A stretch of DNA of 64,000 nucleotides from Rhodopseudomonas julia (GTDB lineage Bacteria; Pseudomonadota; Alphaproteobacteria; Rhizobiales; Afifellaceae), in contig NZ_JAUSUK010000002.1 in assembly GCF_030813515.1 (NCBI RefSeq), positions 1,426,001 through 1,490,000 on the forward strand, given 5' to 3'. Position numbers and translations under genes: made by a program. Positions 31,407 through 40,909 of this stretch are shown here, piece by piece (position 1 is the first letter of the stretch; each line of letters begins with the position of its first letter). Below the pieces are notes generated by a model. That model searched no databases. It was given only the letters and a program-made list of their open reading frames with translations, and was not told the DNA's origin.

Positions 31407-32786
31407 TCAGTGATCGTGCTCGTGGTGATGGTGATGCTCGTGGTCGTCCTCGTCGTCATCGGCGAGCAGCTCTTCGCGTGACACCGTCTTGTCGGTGACA
31501 TCGGCGAGCTCGAGCATGTAGTCGACCACCTTCTCCTCAAAAATCGGAGCACGAAGCGCCTGCACCGCTTCCGGATTGTTGCGGTAGTGCTCGATGACCT
31601 GCTGCTCCTGGCCGGGGAAGCGGCGAACCTGCTCGTAAAGAGCGCGCTGCAGCTCTTCCTCGCCCACCTCGACCTTCGCCTCTTCGCCGATTTTCGACAG
31701 AACGAGACCAAGACGCACACGGCGCTCGGCAATGGTGCGGTACTCCGCCCGTGCCGCCTCTTCCGTCGTGCCTTCATCCTCGAAGGAACGGCCGTGATGC
31801 TCGACATCATGCATCACCTGCCGCCAGATATTCTCGAATTCCTGCTCGACCAGCTTTTCCGGAAGCGGGAAGTCGTGCTTCTCATCGAGTGCGTCAAGGA
31901 GCTGACGCTTCACACGCTGGCGAGTGGCGGAGCCGTATTCGCTTTCGAGCTGGGCGCGCACGGCTTCCTTCAGCTTGTCGAGCGATTCGACCCCGAGCTT
32001 CTGGGCGAACTCGTCGTCGAGCTTCAGCTCCTGCGGTGCGGCCACTTCCTTGACCGTGACATCGAACGTCGCCGGCTTTCCAGCGAGCTTCTCAGAGGGA
32101 TAATCCTCCGGGAAGGTGACCTCGATCGTCTTCTCCTCGCCTTCCTTCACGCCCTTCAGCTTCTCTTCGAAGCCCGGGATGAACTGGCCGGAGCCGATGA
32201 CGATCTGGGTGTTGTCGTCGCTGCCGCCGTCGAAAACTTCCCCGTCGATCTTGCCGACGAAGCCGATGGTGATGCGGTCGCCGTCCTTGGCCTTTCGCTT
32301 CACCGCCTCGTAGGTGCGACTTCCCTCGCCGATCGCGTTCAGCCGCTCGTCGACCTCTTCATCTGGCACTTCGGCGATCGGACGTTCGATCTTGATGCCC
32401 TTGATCTCGGCGATCTCGAATTCGGGCAGAACTTCGTAGTTCACCGTAAAGGTCAGATCGGCGTTCGCCGCCAAGATCTCGTTGGCCTCCGCCTCATCGT
32501 CGGTCATGGCGATTTCGGGCTGCATGGCAGCCTTCTCGCCACGTTCATTGATGGCCGTGCGTGTCGTTTCGGCAACGATGTTCTCGACGATTTCCGCCAT
32601 CGCCGCCTTGCCATAGAGCCGGCGCAGATGATCGGTCGGGACTTTGCCAGGGCGGAAGCCCTTGAGGCGGACCTGTCCCCGCAGCTGATCCAGGCGCGCA
32701 GCCAGCCGATCGTTCAATTCGCCGGCCGGAACGGTAACCTTCAATTCGCGCTTGAGGCCGTCGGAGAGGGTCTCGTTGATATCCAT
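31407..32786 (-). CDS. tig: Trigger factor with a histidine-rich C-terminal tail
   Basis: Ribosome-associated chaperone and peptidyl-prolyl isomerase, 459 residues. The N-terminal ribosome-binding domain has the family loop GFRPGKVPTDHLRRLYG, the central FKBP domain runs about residues 160-245 (DGDRITIGFVGKIDGE, FIPGFEEKLKGVKEGE), and the helical C-terminal domain follows. The protein ends in DDDEDDHEHHHHHEHDH, an acidic, His-rich tail suggestive of metal binding. It lies downstream of tRNA-Leu, with 89 bases between. Confidence 0.97.
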   Translation of the reverse strand: MDINETLSDGLKRELKVTVPAGELNDRLAARLDQLRGQVRLKGFRPGKVPTDHLRRLYGKAAMAEIVENIVAETTRTAINERGEKAAMQPEIAMTDDEAEANEILAANADLTFTVNYEVLPEFEIAEIKGIKIERPIAEVPDEEVDERLNAIGEGSRTYEAVKRKAKDGDRITIGFVGKIDGEVFDGGSDDNTQIVIGSGQFIPGFEEKLKGVKEGEEKTIEVTFPEDYPSEKLAGKPATFDVTVKEVAAPQELKLDDEFAQKLGVESLDKLKEAVRAQLESEYGSATRQRVKRQLLDALDEKHDFPLPEKLVEQEFENIWRQVMHDVEHHGRSFEDEGTTEEAARAEYRTIAERRVRLGLVLSKIGEEAKVEVGEEELQRALYEQVRRFPGQEQQVIEHYRNNPEAVQALRAPIFEEKVVDYMLELADVTDKTVSREELLADDDEDDHEHHHHHEHDH

Positions 32787-32875
32787 TGTCGCTTCCTGAT
32801 GCTCAGGCGAAACTCGCCGCTTTATTGCCTGAAGTTGAGATGTAAGCGGGTCGCGCCGTCAAGCGTCCGGTGACG

Positions 32876-32960
32876 TGGTGCGGGCGGAGGGACTCGAACC
32901 CCCAAGCTGTTAGGCACTTGGACCTAAACCAAGCGTGTCTACCAGTTCCACCACGCCCGC
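32876..32960 (-). tRNA. tRNA-Leu (TAG)
   Basis: An 85-nt class II tRNA on the minus strand. The acceptor stem GCGGGCG/CGCCCGC is followed by discriminator A and encoded CCA. The anticodon loop of CTTGGTTTAGGTCCAAG contains TAG, a long variable arm follows, and the T loop is TTCGAGT. Confidence 0.96.
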
Positions 32961-33042
32961 CACCTTCAAGAGCTGGCGCGCCCTGCCAAGGTTGGGGCTC
33001 TATATCATGTCTTTGTCCGCGCACAAGGTGGCGCACGACCGC

Positions 33043-33069
33043 CAAAAGAAAAGCCCTCCGAAGAGGGCT
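33043..33069 (-). terminator. Rho-independent terminator, probably of nnrD
   Basis: On the minus strand AGCCCTC, a TTCG tetraloop and GAGGGCT form a stable stem followed by TTTTCTTTT. It lies 130 bases past the nnrD stop and before tRNA-Leu. Confidence 0.75.
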
Positions 33070-33197
33070 GAGGTGCAATCATTGTGCAGTGAGTCTTGAA
33101 GCTTGCCGAGGCAACCGACGACACATCACGTCACCTGCCAACGCGTGCTGTCTTAGCGTAAACCCCAGTTTAACGAAATATGCGTGTCCGCCTGTGG

Positions 33198-34715
33198 TTA
33201 ATCAGCGCAGCGCTCAGCCGCGAGCTGCGACCACACCGCTGGCAGCATCTCCGGCAAATCTTCTGAAATCAGGCCCGGACCAAAGCGGCGCGCCGCATCG
33301 GCATGCATCCACACGGCAGCGCAGGCGGCATCGAAGGCCGGCATCCGCTGAGCGGCCAGCCCTGCGATCATGCCGGCCAGAACATCGCCCGTCCCGGCTG
33401 TCGCAAGCCAGGGAGCGTCCCGTGCTGAAATCGCTGCCCGGCCGTCAGGGGCGGCCACGACCGTATCCGCGCCCTTGAGGAGCACGACCGCTCCGGCTCG
33501 CTCGGCGGCTTTGCGTGTTTTCTCGACCTTGTCCGCATGCTCGGCAAGGTCGGGGAAAAGCCGCGAAAACTCTCCCTCATGCGGGGTCATGAAGACTGGT
33601 GCGGAGCGCGCTTCGATCGCGTCGAACAGCCTCGCCGGCTGATCCTTGAAGCTTGTTACGGCATCGGCATCTAGGACGACGGCCGCCTCGCTCTGCAGGC
33701 ACGCTGCGACACGCTCGCATGTCGCCTGCCCCACGCCGGCTCCCGGCCCGATGACCACGGCGTTGAGGCGCGCGTCAGAGAGAAGCCCGGCCAATCCCTG
33801 GGCACCATCGACCTTCTTGATCATGACCGCAGTCAGATGTGCGGCGAGTGCGGGTATGGCGTCTTCCTCCGCCGCCATACTGACGAGGCCCGCGCCGGCC
33901 CGCAACGCCGCCCGGGCCGCCAGGCGCGCCGCTCCGGTGGCATGCGCGGGGCCGGACACGACCACAGTATGGCCGCGCGCGTATTTATGTCCCTCCACAT
34001 CCGGAACCGGCAGAACATCGTGCCACAGCCCCGGATGATTGCGCCAGAGCTTGAGCGAGAGATCCGGCAAAACCGCGTCCGGGATACCGATATCGGCCAC
34101 ATGGATTTCTCCGCAATGGAGACGCCCCGGCAGCAGGATGTGCCCCGGCTTCTCGCGGAAGAAGGTCACGGTTTTTGCAGCCTTGAAGGCCGCGCCGCGG
34201 ACGCATCCCGTTCGACCATCGATGCCGCTCGGGAGATCGACCGCCAGAACGGGCCGTTGGCACGCATTGACGGCCTCGACGAGAGCGGCGACCTCCCCTT
34301 CGATCGGCCGCCCGAGACCGGCGCCGAAAAGCGCATCGACGATGAGGTCGGCCGAAAGATCGATGCCGGCGGAAAGCTTCTCGAGCCCGCCTTGCCAACG
34401 CGATGCGGCGATCGCTGCATCGCCGGAGAGTTTTTCACGAGAGCCGAGGAGGGCAAGCCGGACACGATAGCCGCGCTCGGCGAGAAGGCGGGCGGCGACC
34501 AAGCCGTCGCCTCCATTGTTGCCAGGGCCCGCAAGGACGAGGACATGGCCGCCGTGCGGACAGATCTCCTGTGCGCGCATTGCTACGGCCGTACCCGCGT
34601 TCTCCATTAGCAGAGAACCGGAGATTCCGGCCTCCATCGCCGCGCGGTCGGCACGCCCCATCTGCTCCGGGGTGAGAAGGAGGAGAGCTTCGCGGGCAGA
34701 GAAATGATCACACAT
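33198..34715 (-). CDS. nnrD: Bifunctional NAD(P)H-hydrate epimerase/dehydratase
   Basis: Repairs hydrated NAD(P)H. The 505-residue fusion has an N-terminal YjeF_N epimerase domain (about 10-215, with VLAGPGNNGGDGLVAARLL and IVDALFGAGLGRPI) and a C-terminal ribokinase-like ADP-dependent dehydratase domain (about 225-500, with GPGAGVG, MTPHEGEFSRLFPD and TAGTGDVLAGMIAGLAAQ). This matches E. coli Nnr (YjeF). It diverges from glnB, with 190 bases between the two starts. Confidence 0.95.
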   Translation of the reverse strand: MCDHFSAREALLLLTPEQMGRADRAAMEAGISGSLLMENAGTAVAMRAQEICPHGGHVLVLAGPGNNGGDGLVAARLLAERGYRVRLALLGSREKLSGDAAIAASRWQGGLEKLSAGIDLSADLIVDALFGAGLGRPIEGEVAALVEAVNACQRPVLAVDLPSGIDGRTGCVRGAAFKAAKTVTFFREKPGHILLPGRLHCGEIHVADIGIPDAVLPDLSLKLWRNHPGLWHDVLPVPDVEGHKYARGHTVVVSGPAHATGAARLAARAALRAGAGLVSMAAEEDAIPALAAHLTAVMIKKVDGAQGLAGLLSDARLNAVVIGPGAGVGQATCERVAACLQSEAAVVLDADAVTSFKDQPARLFDAIEARSAPVFMTPHEGEFSRLFPDLAEHADKVEKTRKAAERAGAVVLLKGADTVVAAPDGRAAISARDAPWLATAGTGDVLAGMIAGLAAQRMPAFDAACAAVWMHADAARRFGPGLISEDLPEMLPAVWSQLAAERCAD

Positions 34716-34835
34716 TGTGCAGTTGCCTCATTCTTGGGCCATACCGATGGGGAAAAAGCGGTCATCCGTCGCCGCAAAATTAGCCTTGGCAGCGGCAGGC
34801 GCCTCGTCTTCCATGCCGGCGCCGCCGAGAGCGGG

Positions 34836-34853
34836 CTGGCACGCTTCCTGCTG
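34836..34853 (+). promoter_or_regulatory. Sigma54-type -24/-12 promoter of glnB-glnA
   Basis: CTGGCACG-CTTC-CTGCT matches the sigma54 consensus TGGCACG-N4-TTGCW at all but one core base, with GG (34838-34839) and GC (34850-34851) at the required spacing. It lies about 55 bases upstream of the glnB ATG, so NtrC-dependent nitrogen control is likely. No NtrC site was picked out by eye. Confidence 0.78.
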
Positions 34854-34854
34854 A

Positions 34855-35244
<390 letters not shown>

Positions 35245-35313
35245 AGAACGGTCGCGGCCCGCACCTATTCAGAAGCCGCACCCTTCCCCCATTCCACTTA
35301 GAAGGTGACACTC

Positions 35314-36723
35314 ATGAGCAATGCTTCCGATGTCTTGAAGACGATCAAAGACAACGATGTAAAATATGTCGACCTGCGCTTCACCGACCCGCGCGGTAAG
35401 ATGCAGCACGTGACCATGGACGTATCTATCGTCGACGAAGATATGTTCGCCGACGGCATCATGTTCGACGGTTCTTCGATCGCCGGCTGGAAGGCCATCA
35501 ACGAGTCCGATATGACGCTGATGCCGGACCCGGACACTGCGGTCATCGACCCGTTCTTCGCGCAGCCGACGCTCGCAATCTTCTGCGATATCCTGGAGCC
35601 GTCCACGGGCGAGCCCTACAACCGCGATCCGCGCACCACGGCAAAGAAGGCCCTCGCCTATCTGCAGTCGACCGGCGTCGGCGACACCGCCTTTTTCGGA
35701 CCGGAAGCGGAATTCTTCATCTTCGACGACGTGCGCTTCTCCTGCACGCCTTACAACACCGGCTTCCTGCTTGATTCCATCGAGCTGCCCACCAATCAGT
35801 GGACGGAATACGAAGGCGGCAATATGGGCCACCGCGTGCGCACCAAGGGCGGTTATTTCCCGGTGCCGCCGATCGATTCGGCCCAGGATCTGCGCTCCGA
35901 CATGCTGATGTACATGGCGGAGATGGGCGTCGACGTCGAAAAGCACCATCACGAGGTCGGCTCCGCCCAGCATGAGCTCGGCATGAAATTCGACACGCTC
36001 GTGCGCGTCGCCGACAAACTGCAGATCTACAAATACTGCATCCATCAGACGGCCGCCGCTTACGGCAAGACGGCGACCTTCATGCCGAAGCCGGTCTTTG
36101 GCGACAACGGCACGGGCATGCACTGCCACCAGTCGATCTGGAAGGACGGCAACCCGGTTTTTGCTGGCAACCAGTACGCCGACCTCTCCGAGGAATGCCT
36201 GTTCTACATCGGCGGCATCCTGAAGCACGCCAAGGCGCTCAACGCCTTCACCAACCCGACCACTAACTCCTACAAGCGCCTGGTCCCGGGCTACGAGGCT
36301 CCGGTGCTGCTCGCCTATTCGGCGCGCAATCGTTCCGCCTCCTGCCGTATCCCCTACACCAACTCGCCGAAGGCAAAGCGCATGGAGATCCGTTTCCCGG
36401 ATCCGGCGGCGAATCCGTATCTCGCCTTCTCCGCCATGCTGATGGCCGGCCTCGACGGTATCAAGAACCGGATCCATCCGGGCGACCCGATGGACAAGGA
36501 CCTCTACGATCTGCCGCCGGAGGAGCTGAAGGACATCCCGACCGTGTGCGGTTCGCTGCGTGAAGCGATCTCTTCGCTGGAAGCCGATCACGAGTTCCTG
36601 ACGGCCGGTGGCGTCTTCGACGAAGATCAGATCGAGGCCTATCTCGACCTCCTGCGCGAGCAGAACATCCGCTACGAGCAGACCCCGCATCCGATCGAAT
36701 TTGAGATGTACTACTCGGTCTGA
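35314..36723 (+). CDS. glnA: Glutamine synthetase type I
   Basis: Dodecameric enzyme making glutamine from glutamate, ammonia and ATP. The 469 residues match GSI-beta: [16 protein letters not shown], the ATP site region [26 protein letters not shown], and [20 protein letters not shown]. The adenylylation tyrosine is Tyr398 in [14 protein letters not shown] at 35314 is preferred because AAGG lies 8 nt upstream; the GTG three codons earlier overlaps that site. Probably cotranscribed with glnB and ended by the terminator at 36762. Confidence 0.98.
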   Translation: MSNASDVLKTIKDNDVKYVDLRFTDPRGKMQHVTMDVSIVDEDMFADGIMFDGSSIAGWKAINESDMTLMPDPDTAVIDPFFAQPTLAIFCDILEPSTGEPYNRDPRTTAKKALAYLQSTGVGDTAFFGPEAEFFIFDDVRFSCTPYNTGFLLDSIELPTNQWTEYEGGNMGHRVRTKGGYFPVPPIDSAQDLRSDMLMYMAEMGVDVEKHHHEVGSAQHELGMKFDTLVRVADKLQIYKYCIHQTAAAYGKTATFMPKPVFGDNGTGMHCHQSIWKDGNPVFAGNQYADLSEECLFYIGGILKHAKALNAFTNPTTNSYKRLVPGYEAPVLLAYSARNRSASCRIPYTNSPKAKRMEIRFPDPAANPYLAFSAMLMAGLDGIKNRIHPGDPMDKDLYDLPPEELKDIPTVCGSLREAISSLEADHEFLTAGGVFDEDQIEAYLDLLREQNIRYEQTPHPIEFEMYYSV

Positions 36724-37197
36724 CCCCGTCAGGGCTCAAGACCCGTCATCGTATGCTCTCTGGGGAGGCGGTCACCGCCTCCCCTTTTTTGTGCACAGCC
36801 AAATTTGGCAGCCTTTCGGCGGATCGGCAGATGACGGGGCCACGCGACGAAAGGTTGGCCAAATCGGCGCAGGCCGAGTTTCTAGGCAGATGTGTCGCAA
36901 ACGGCACAGCACCGTTAACGATTCTGCTCTATCTTTAGGCGGTCTAGGTGGATGGCCGGCTAGGTTCATCGCGCGCATCCGAAAAGGCTTCCTTTGCCCT
37001 GTCGGCCGTCCACCTCCCGGTTCTCCACCGGTTGCAACCAGAGCTGCGCACTGCCCTTGAAACCAAGCGCTTGAAGGCGCATCGATAGCAGCCTGCGCCG
37101 CGGTCGCTTCTCTGTGACCCCGCATGGAGCAGGGTCACGTCGCCGCCAGGCCGAGACCATGGCAACATCGCCACCCGATTCGCATCAAGGCAGAAGC
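36724..37197. other. Intergenic region between glnA and parE
   Basis: Beyond the glnA terminator these 474 bases hold no gene I can support. A perfect 12-bp palindrome, GCCAAATTTGGC, lies at 36798-36809. The parE promoter should lie in the right half; no clear -35/-10 pair was identified. An alternative, earlier start for parE (37114) would shorten the gap. Confidence 0.65.
36762..36790 (+). terminator. Rho-independent terminator of glnA
   Basis: GGGGAGGCGG (36762-36771) and CCGCCTCCCC (36775-36784) form a perfect 10-bp stem with a 3-nt loop, followed by six T. It lies 38 bases after the glnA stop. Confidence 0.93.
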
Positions 37198-39237
37198 ATG
37201 GACCGAGCCGAGGATCTTTTTTCCAGCGCCAGCAAGCCCTCCGGCACAAAGACGCCCACCGAGCGGGCTCCGCGCCGCCGCAAGGCGCGAGAGGTGAGCG
37301 CTCCGGCGTCAGGCTATTCCGCCACCGACATTGAGGTTCTGGAAGGCTTGGAGCCGGTTCGGCGTCGGCCGGGTATGTATATCGGCGGCACCGACGAGAA
37401 GGCCTTCCACCATCTCTTTGCCGAGGTGATCGACAATTCGATGGACGAGGCCGTGGGCGGCCACGCCAGTTGGATCGAGGTCGAGCTCGACCCCGAGGGG
37501 TTCCTGACTGTGACGGACAATGGTCGCGGCATTCCCGTCGACAGGCATCCGAAGTTCCCGGACAGATCGGCGCTCGAAGTCATCATGACGACGCTGCATG
37601 CCGGCGGAAAGTTCAATTCGAAGGTCTACGAAACGTCCGGCGGGTTGCACGGCGTCGGCGTCTCCGTCGTCAATGCACTGTCGGAAAAGCTCGAAGTGGA
37701 AGTTGCGCGCAATCGCAAGCTCTACCGACAGTCCTTTTCTCGCGGCAAGCCTCTCGGCCCGCTGGAGGAAGCCGGCGAGGCTCCGAATCGCCGCGGCACG
37801 CGCATTCGCTTTCGTCCAGACCCGGAAATCTTCGGTAACGAAGCAAAGTTTGATCCCAAGCGCCTCCACGAGATGGCGCGATCGAAGGCCTATCTCTTCG
37901 GCGGGGTCGAAATCCGCTGGAACTGCCCTTCGTTCCTTATCGATCCGAAGAGCGAAGTCCCAGAGAAGGCGGTTTTCCATTTTCCTGACGGGCTGCGCGA
38001 TTATCTCGATGCCACGCTCGCAGGAGAGACGCGCGTCGGTGACATTTTTTCCGGGCGCACGGAGCGCCCGGGCGGGCACGGGGCGGTCGAATGGGCGATC
38101 GTCTGGTTCGCCGGCGACGGCTTCTTAAGCTCATACTGCAACACCGTTCCGACGCCTGAAGGCGGCACGCATGAAGCCGGATTGCGAACCGCGCTCCTGC
38201 GCAGCCTCAAGGGCTATGGCGAGCTCATCGGCAACAAGCGCGCGGCACAGATCACCTCCGACGACATCATGACGTCGATGGGCGGCATGCTGTCCGTATT
38301 CATCCGCGAACCTGAGTTTGTCGGGCAGACCAAGGATCGGCTGGCGACCGGCGAAGCGTCCCGCATCGTCGACGCCGCTATTCGCGACGCGTTCGACCAT
38401 TGGCTCGCCGCCTCGCCGAACCAGTCCGCAAATCTCCTCGATTGGGTGGTGGACCGCGCCGAAGAGCGCCTAAGGCGACGCCGTGAAAAGGAAATTTCTC
38501 GCAAGACCGCGACACGCAAATTGCGGCTGCCGGGCAAGCTTGCCGATTGCTCGGCAAGCGATCGTGACGACACCGAGCTCTTCATCGTGGAGGGCGATTC
38601 GGCCGGGGGATCGGCCAAACAGGCCCGCAATCGGCGAACGCAGGCGATTTTGCCGCTCAGGGGCAAAATCCTCAATGTCGCGAGCGCAGGACGCGAGAAG
38701 CTCTCGCAGAATCAGCAGCTCGCGGACCTGATCCAGGCCCTCGGATGCGGGACCGGCTCCCGCTACCGGGAGCAGGATCTGCGTTACGGCAAAATCATTA
38801 TCATGACCGACGCGGATGTGGACGGCGCCCACATCGCCTCGCTCCTCATCACGTTCTTCTATCGTGAAATGCCCGAGGCGATCCGACAGGGACGCGTCTT
38901 CCTGGCCGTCCCGCCTCTCTTCCGGCTTTCGCAAGGCGGCAAGGTTCTCTACGCCCGCGACGAAGCTCATCGCGACGAGCTGATGCAGGCCGAGTTCTCA
39001 AGCCGCGGCAAGGTCGAGGTCAGCCGCTTCAAAGGCCTCGGCGAAATGATGCCGGCGCAGCTCAAAGAGACGACGATGGACCCCGCCCGACGCACGCTTT
39101 TGCGCGTCGGGATATTGGACGACGAAGCTCAGGCGGTTCGTGCCACTGTGACCCAGCTCATGGGAAATAAGCCCGAAGCACGCTTCGCCTTCATCCAAGA
39201 GCGCGCGGCTTTCGCACCGCCAGACCTCGACATCTAG
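37198..39237 (+). CDS. parE: DNA topoisomerase IV subunit B
   Basis: ATPase subunit of the chromosome-decatenating topoisomerase, 679 residues. The GHKL domain has IEVLEGLEPVRRRPGMYIGG, DNSMDEAVGG and DNGRGIPVD, and the TOPRIM domain has LFIVEGDSAGGSAKQARNR, LPLRGKILNV and TDADVDGAHIASLL. The size and the short SAKQARNRRTQA spacing point to ParE rather than the longer GyrB. ATG at 37198 is chosen for the AAGG 8-11 bases upstream. The stop lies inside a 14-bp tandem duplication. Confidence 0.95.
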   Translation: MDRAEDLFSSASKPSGTKTPTERAPRRRKAREVSAPASGYSATDIEVLEGLEPVRRRPGMYIGGTDEKAFHHLFAEVIDNSMDEAVGGHASWIEVELDPEGFLTVTDNGRGIPVDRHPKFPDRSALEVIMTTLHAGGKFNSKVYETSGGLHGVGVSVVNALSEKLEVEVARNRKLYRQSFSRGKPLGPLEEAGEAPNRRGTRIRFRPDPEIFGNEAKFDPKRLHEMARSKAYLFGGVEIRWNCPSFLIDPKSEVPEKAVFHFPDGLRDYLDATLAGETRVGDIFSGRTERPGGHGAVEWAIVWFAGDGFLSSYCNTVPTPEGGTHEAGLRTALLRSLKGYGELIGNKRAAQITSDDIMTSMGGMLSVFIREPEFVGQTKDRLATGEASRIVDAAIRDAFDHWLAASPNQSANLLDWVVDRAEERLRRRREKEISRKTATRKLRLPGKLADCSASDRDDTELFIVEGDSAGGSAKQARNRRTQAILPLRGKILNVASAGREKLSQNQQLADLIQALGCGTGSRYREQDLRYGKIIIMTDADVDGAHIASLLITFFYREMPEAIRQGRVFLAVPPLFRLSQGGKVLYARDEAHRDELMQAEFSSRGKVEVSRFKGLGEMMPAQLKETTMDPARRTLLRVGILDDEAQAVRATVTQLMGNKPEARFAFIQERAAFAPPDLDI

Positions 39238-39251
39238 ACCTCGACATCTAG
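39222..39251. repeat. 14-bp tandem duplication across the parE stop codon
   Basis: AGACCTCGACATCT occurs at 39222-39235 and again at 39236-39249, followed by AG. The first copy encodes the last residues of ParE and the stop; the second copy is downstream and untranslated. Confidence 0.9.
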
Positions 39252-39575
39252 CCCACAGGCCTAGCGAGACACCCCTCTCCAGCAGAGGTGTGGGTCCAAC
39301 CCGATAAGCGGGTTGTCGAAGGTGCTGTTCAAAGGCAGTGCGCCAGCGGAGCGATCGTCTCGATCGACAGGCTACGGCAGGTCCCGCGTTTTTCGGGCCC
39401 GGGCCTCGTCAGGATGCGAGCCGGGATCCCACACCGTTTCGGCGGCTACACGGTTTTCGGGCGGTAGCGGCGGCAGACTTGAAAAGCGCTGGCCGGCCCG
39501 CAGAACGGGGCTGGAGGAAACGCAAACGCGTCGGGCGGCAGCAACGCCCCTCCCTACGGAGCCGTCTTGAGACCC
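39238..39575. other. Convergent intergenic region between parE and the porin gene
   Basis: No gene supported in about 340 bases. Two hairpins lie soon after parE: one with imperfect arms near 39269-39293, and CAACCCG (39297-39303) with CGGGTTG (39309-39315). Neither has a U-tract, though they could protect the parE mRNA end. The porin terminator follows. Confidence 0.6.
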
Positions 39576-39606
39576 AAAAAAAACCGGCGGCCGAAGCCGC
39601 CGGTTT
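39576..39606 (-). terminator. Rho-independent terminator of the porin gene
   Basis: On the minus strand AAACCGGCGGC, a TTCG tetraloop and GCCGCCGGTTT form an 11-bp stem that runs into eight T. It begins 22 bases after the stop of the outer membrane protein gene. Confidence 0.93.
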
Positions 39607-39628
39607 CCCACTCGCTAGGAAGCGAGAA

Positions 39629-40357
39629 TTAGTAGTTCGCCATCACCGAGCCGCTCGGGCCGCCGAAGCGCCAGTTCACACCGACCATGAACGTGTCCAT
39701 GTCCGTGTCGAAATCGACGCTGGAACCGTCGGCATAGCCGATCGACTTGTCGTCGAACCAGTAGTGGCGATACTCGCCCGACACGGAGATGTTGTCGGTG
39801 ACCGCAACTTCGATGCCGGCACCGAGCGTCCAGCCGAAGTCGCCGTCGTCGTCGCTGTCGCCGTAAACCGCAACGCCATTGGTGTAGGAGTTGCTGTGAT
39901 CGTAATCGACGTAGGCAACACCACCGAGGACATACGGATGGAAGCGGTCCATGCCGACACCGGCGCGGGCCGTCAAGCTGGCGAGCCAGTTGGCGTCCAT
40001 GCCGTTGACAACCGTGTCACGGCTGCCGTCGCCGTCGACGTCAAGCCAGTTGATGTCGCCACGCACGCCGAGGACGGCCCAGTTCCACTGGTAGTCCCAA
40101 CCGGCGGCAACACCGGCCGTCCAGCCGTCGCTGTCGAAATCAAAGCCGCCGACCGTCGTGCCACCGTAATTGAAGTCAGTGTCGACGTTCGACCACGCCC
40201 AGCCGGTCTGGAGACCGACATAGCCGCCCGACCAGTTGTAGGTCGGCGTGGCAACCGGCGTTGCGACGGGAGCCGGCTCATAGGTCGGCAAATCCGCTGC
40301 GAGGGCGGAACCGCCCATCAGGGCAACCGCGGCGCTCGCGAGAAGGATCTTTTTCAT
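39629..40357 (-). CDS. Outer membrane beta-barrel protein, Omp25/Omp31 family
   Basis: A 242-residue protein with a signal peptide (MKKILLASAAVALMGGSALA, cleavage before ADLP), the ADLPTYEPAP linker and NWSGGYVGLQTGWAWSN, the start of the eight-stranded barrel typical of Hyphomicrobiales surface proteins such as Omp25 and Omp31. Alternating strands continue to a C-terminal NWRFGGPSGSVMANY. GGAGTAACAC precedes the ATG. It is monocistronic, with its own terminator. Pore activity is not shown by sequence. Confidence 0.9.
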   Translation of the reverse strand: MKKILLASAAVALMGGSALAADLPTYEPAPVATPVATPTYNWSGGYVGLQTGWAWSNVDTDFNYGGTTVGGFDFDSDGWTAGVAAGWDYQWNWAVLGVRGDINWLDVDGDGSRDTVVNGMDANWLASLTARAGVGMDRFHPYVLGGVAYVDYDHSNSYTNGVAVYGDSDDDGDFGWTLGAGIEVAVTDNISVSGEYRHYWFDDKSIGYADGSSVDFDTDMDTFMVGVNWRFGGPSGSVMANY

Positions 40358-40823
40358 GTGTTACTCCATTGCGGGAAAACTGTAAGGCTCCCCTTTGCCA
40401 AGAGTTCATTTAGCAAACCGCGACGGCGCTGTCTGTCGCCGAAACGCAACAGTGGTAGGGTTTCAAACCAGCTGTTTATTGTTAACGAACGTTAATGTAC
40501 GGCGGCAAACTGTGAACGATAAGTTAATTCATCCTCTTTCCGCCACATTGTGGCAGAAACCGACCGGAATTTTGGCAAAGTCTATTTTTGGCATAACGAT
40601 GGTCCTACAATGTTTATTCAGCACACTCTTGCGAGTTTTGTCACGATAGAGTTCTCGGCCTAAGACGTATTAAGGCAAAAGCCCGAGAGAGCCTTTCAAA
40701 AGAGAGGCAAATTCGACACCTAATTCAGGGGCGTTTCATCGCGATTGGCTCCGGGCACGCAGCCCCGAACCAGCCTCATCGAAAATGCGCAGAGGACGAA
40801 AGCGCGCTGGTTCAACCGTTTGC
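40358..40823. other. Divergent promoter region of the porin and helicase genes
   Basis: An AT-richer stretch without a gene. It should hold the porin promoter (minus strand), not identified exactly. TTAACGAACGTTAA at 40482-40495 is an inverted repeat of TTAACG around AA, 125 bases upstream of the porin start. A sigma70 promoter for the helicase follows at 40824. Confidence 0.65.
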
Positions 40824-40851
40824 TTGACACATGTCGCATGGCACCTATGGT
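40824..40851 (+). promoter_or_regulatory. Sigma70 promoter of the DEAD-box helicase
   Basis: Consensus TTGACA (40824-40829), 16-base spacer, TATGGT (40846-40851). Transcription would begin near 40858, giving a leader of about 50 nt before the ATG at 40910. Confidence 0.65.
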
Positions 40852-40909
40852 GCGGCTCGTGTAAACAAGCCCGACGTTGAGAAGTTTTCCGCCGGGCGCG
40901 AAATTTCCC

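Noticed and set aside
35269-36690. A 473-codon minus-strand open frame opposite glnA
   Set aside because: Antisense shadow of glutamine synthetase; composition reflects the codon bias of glnA.
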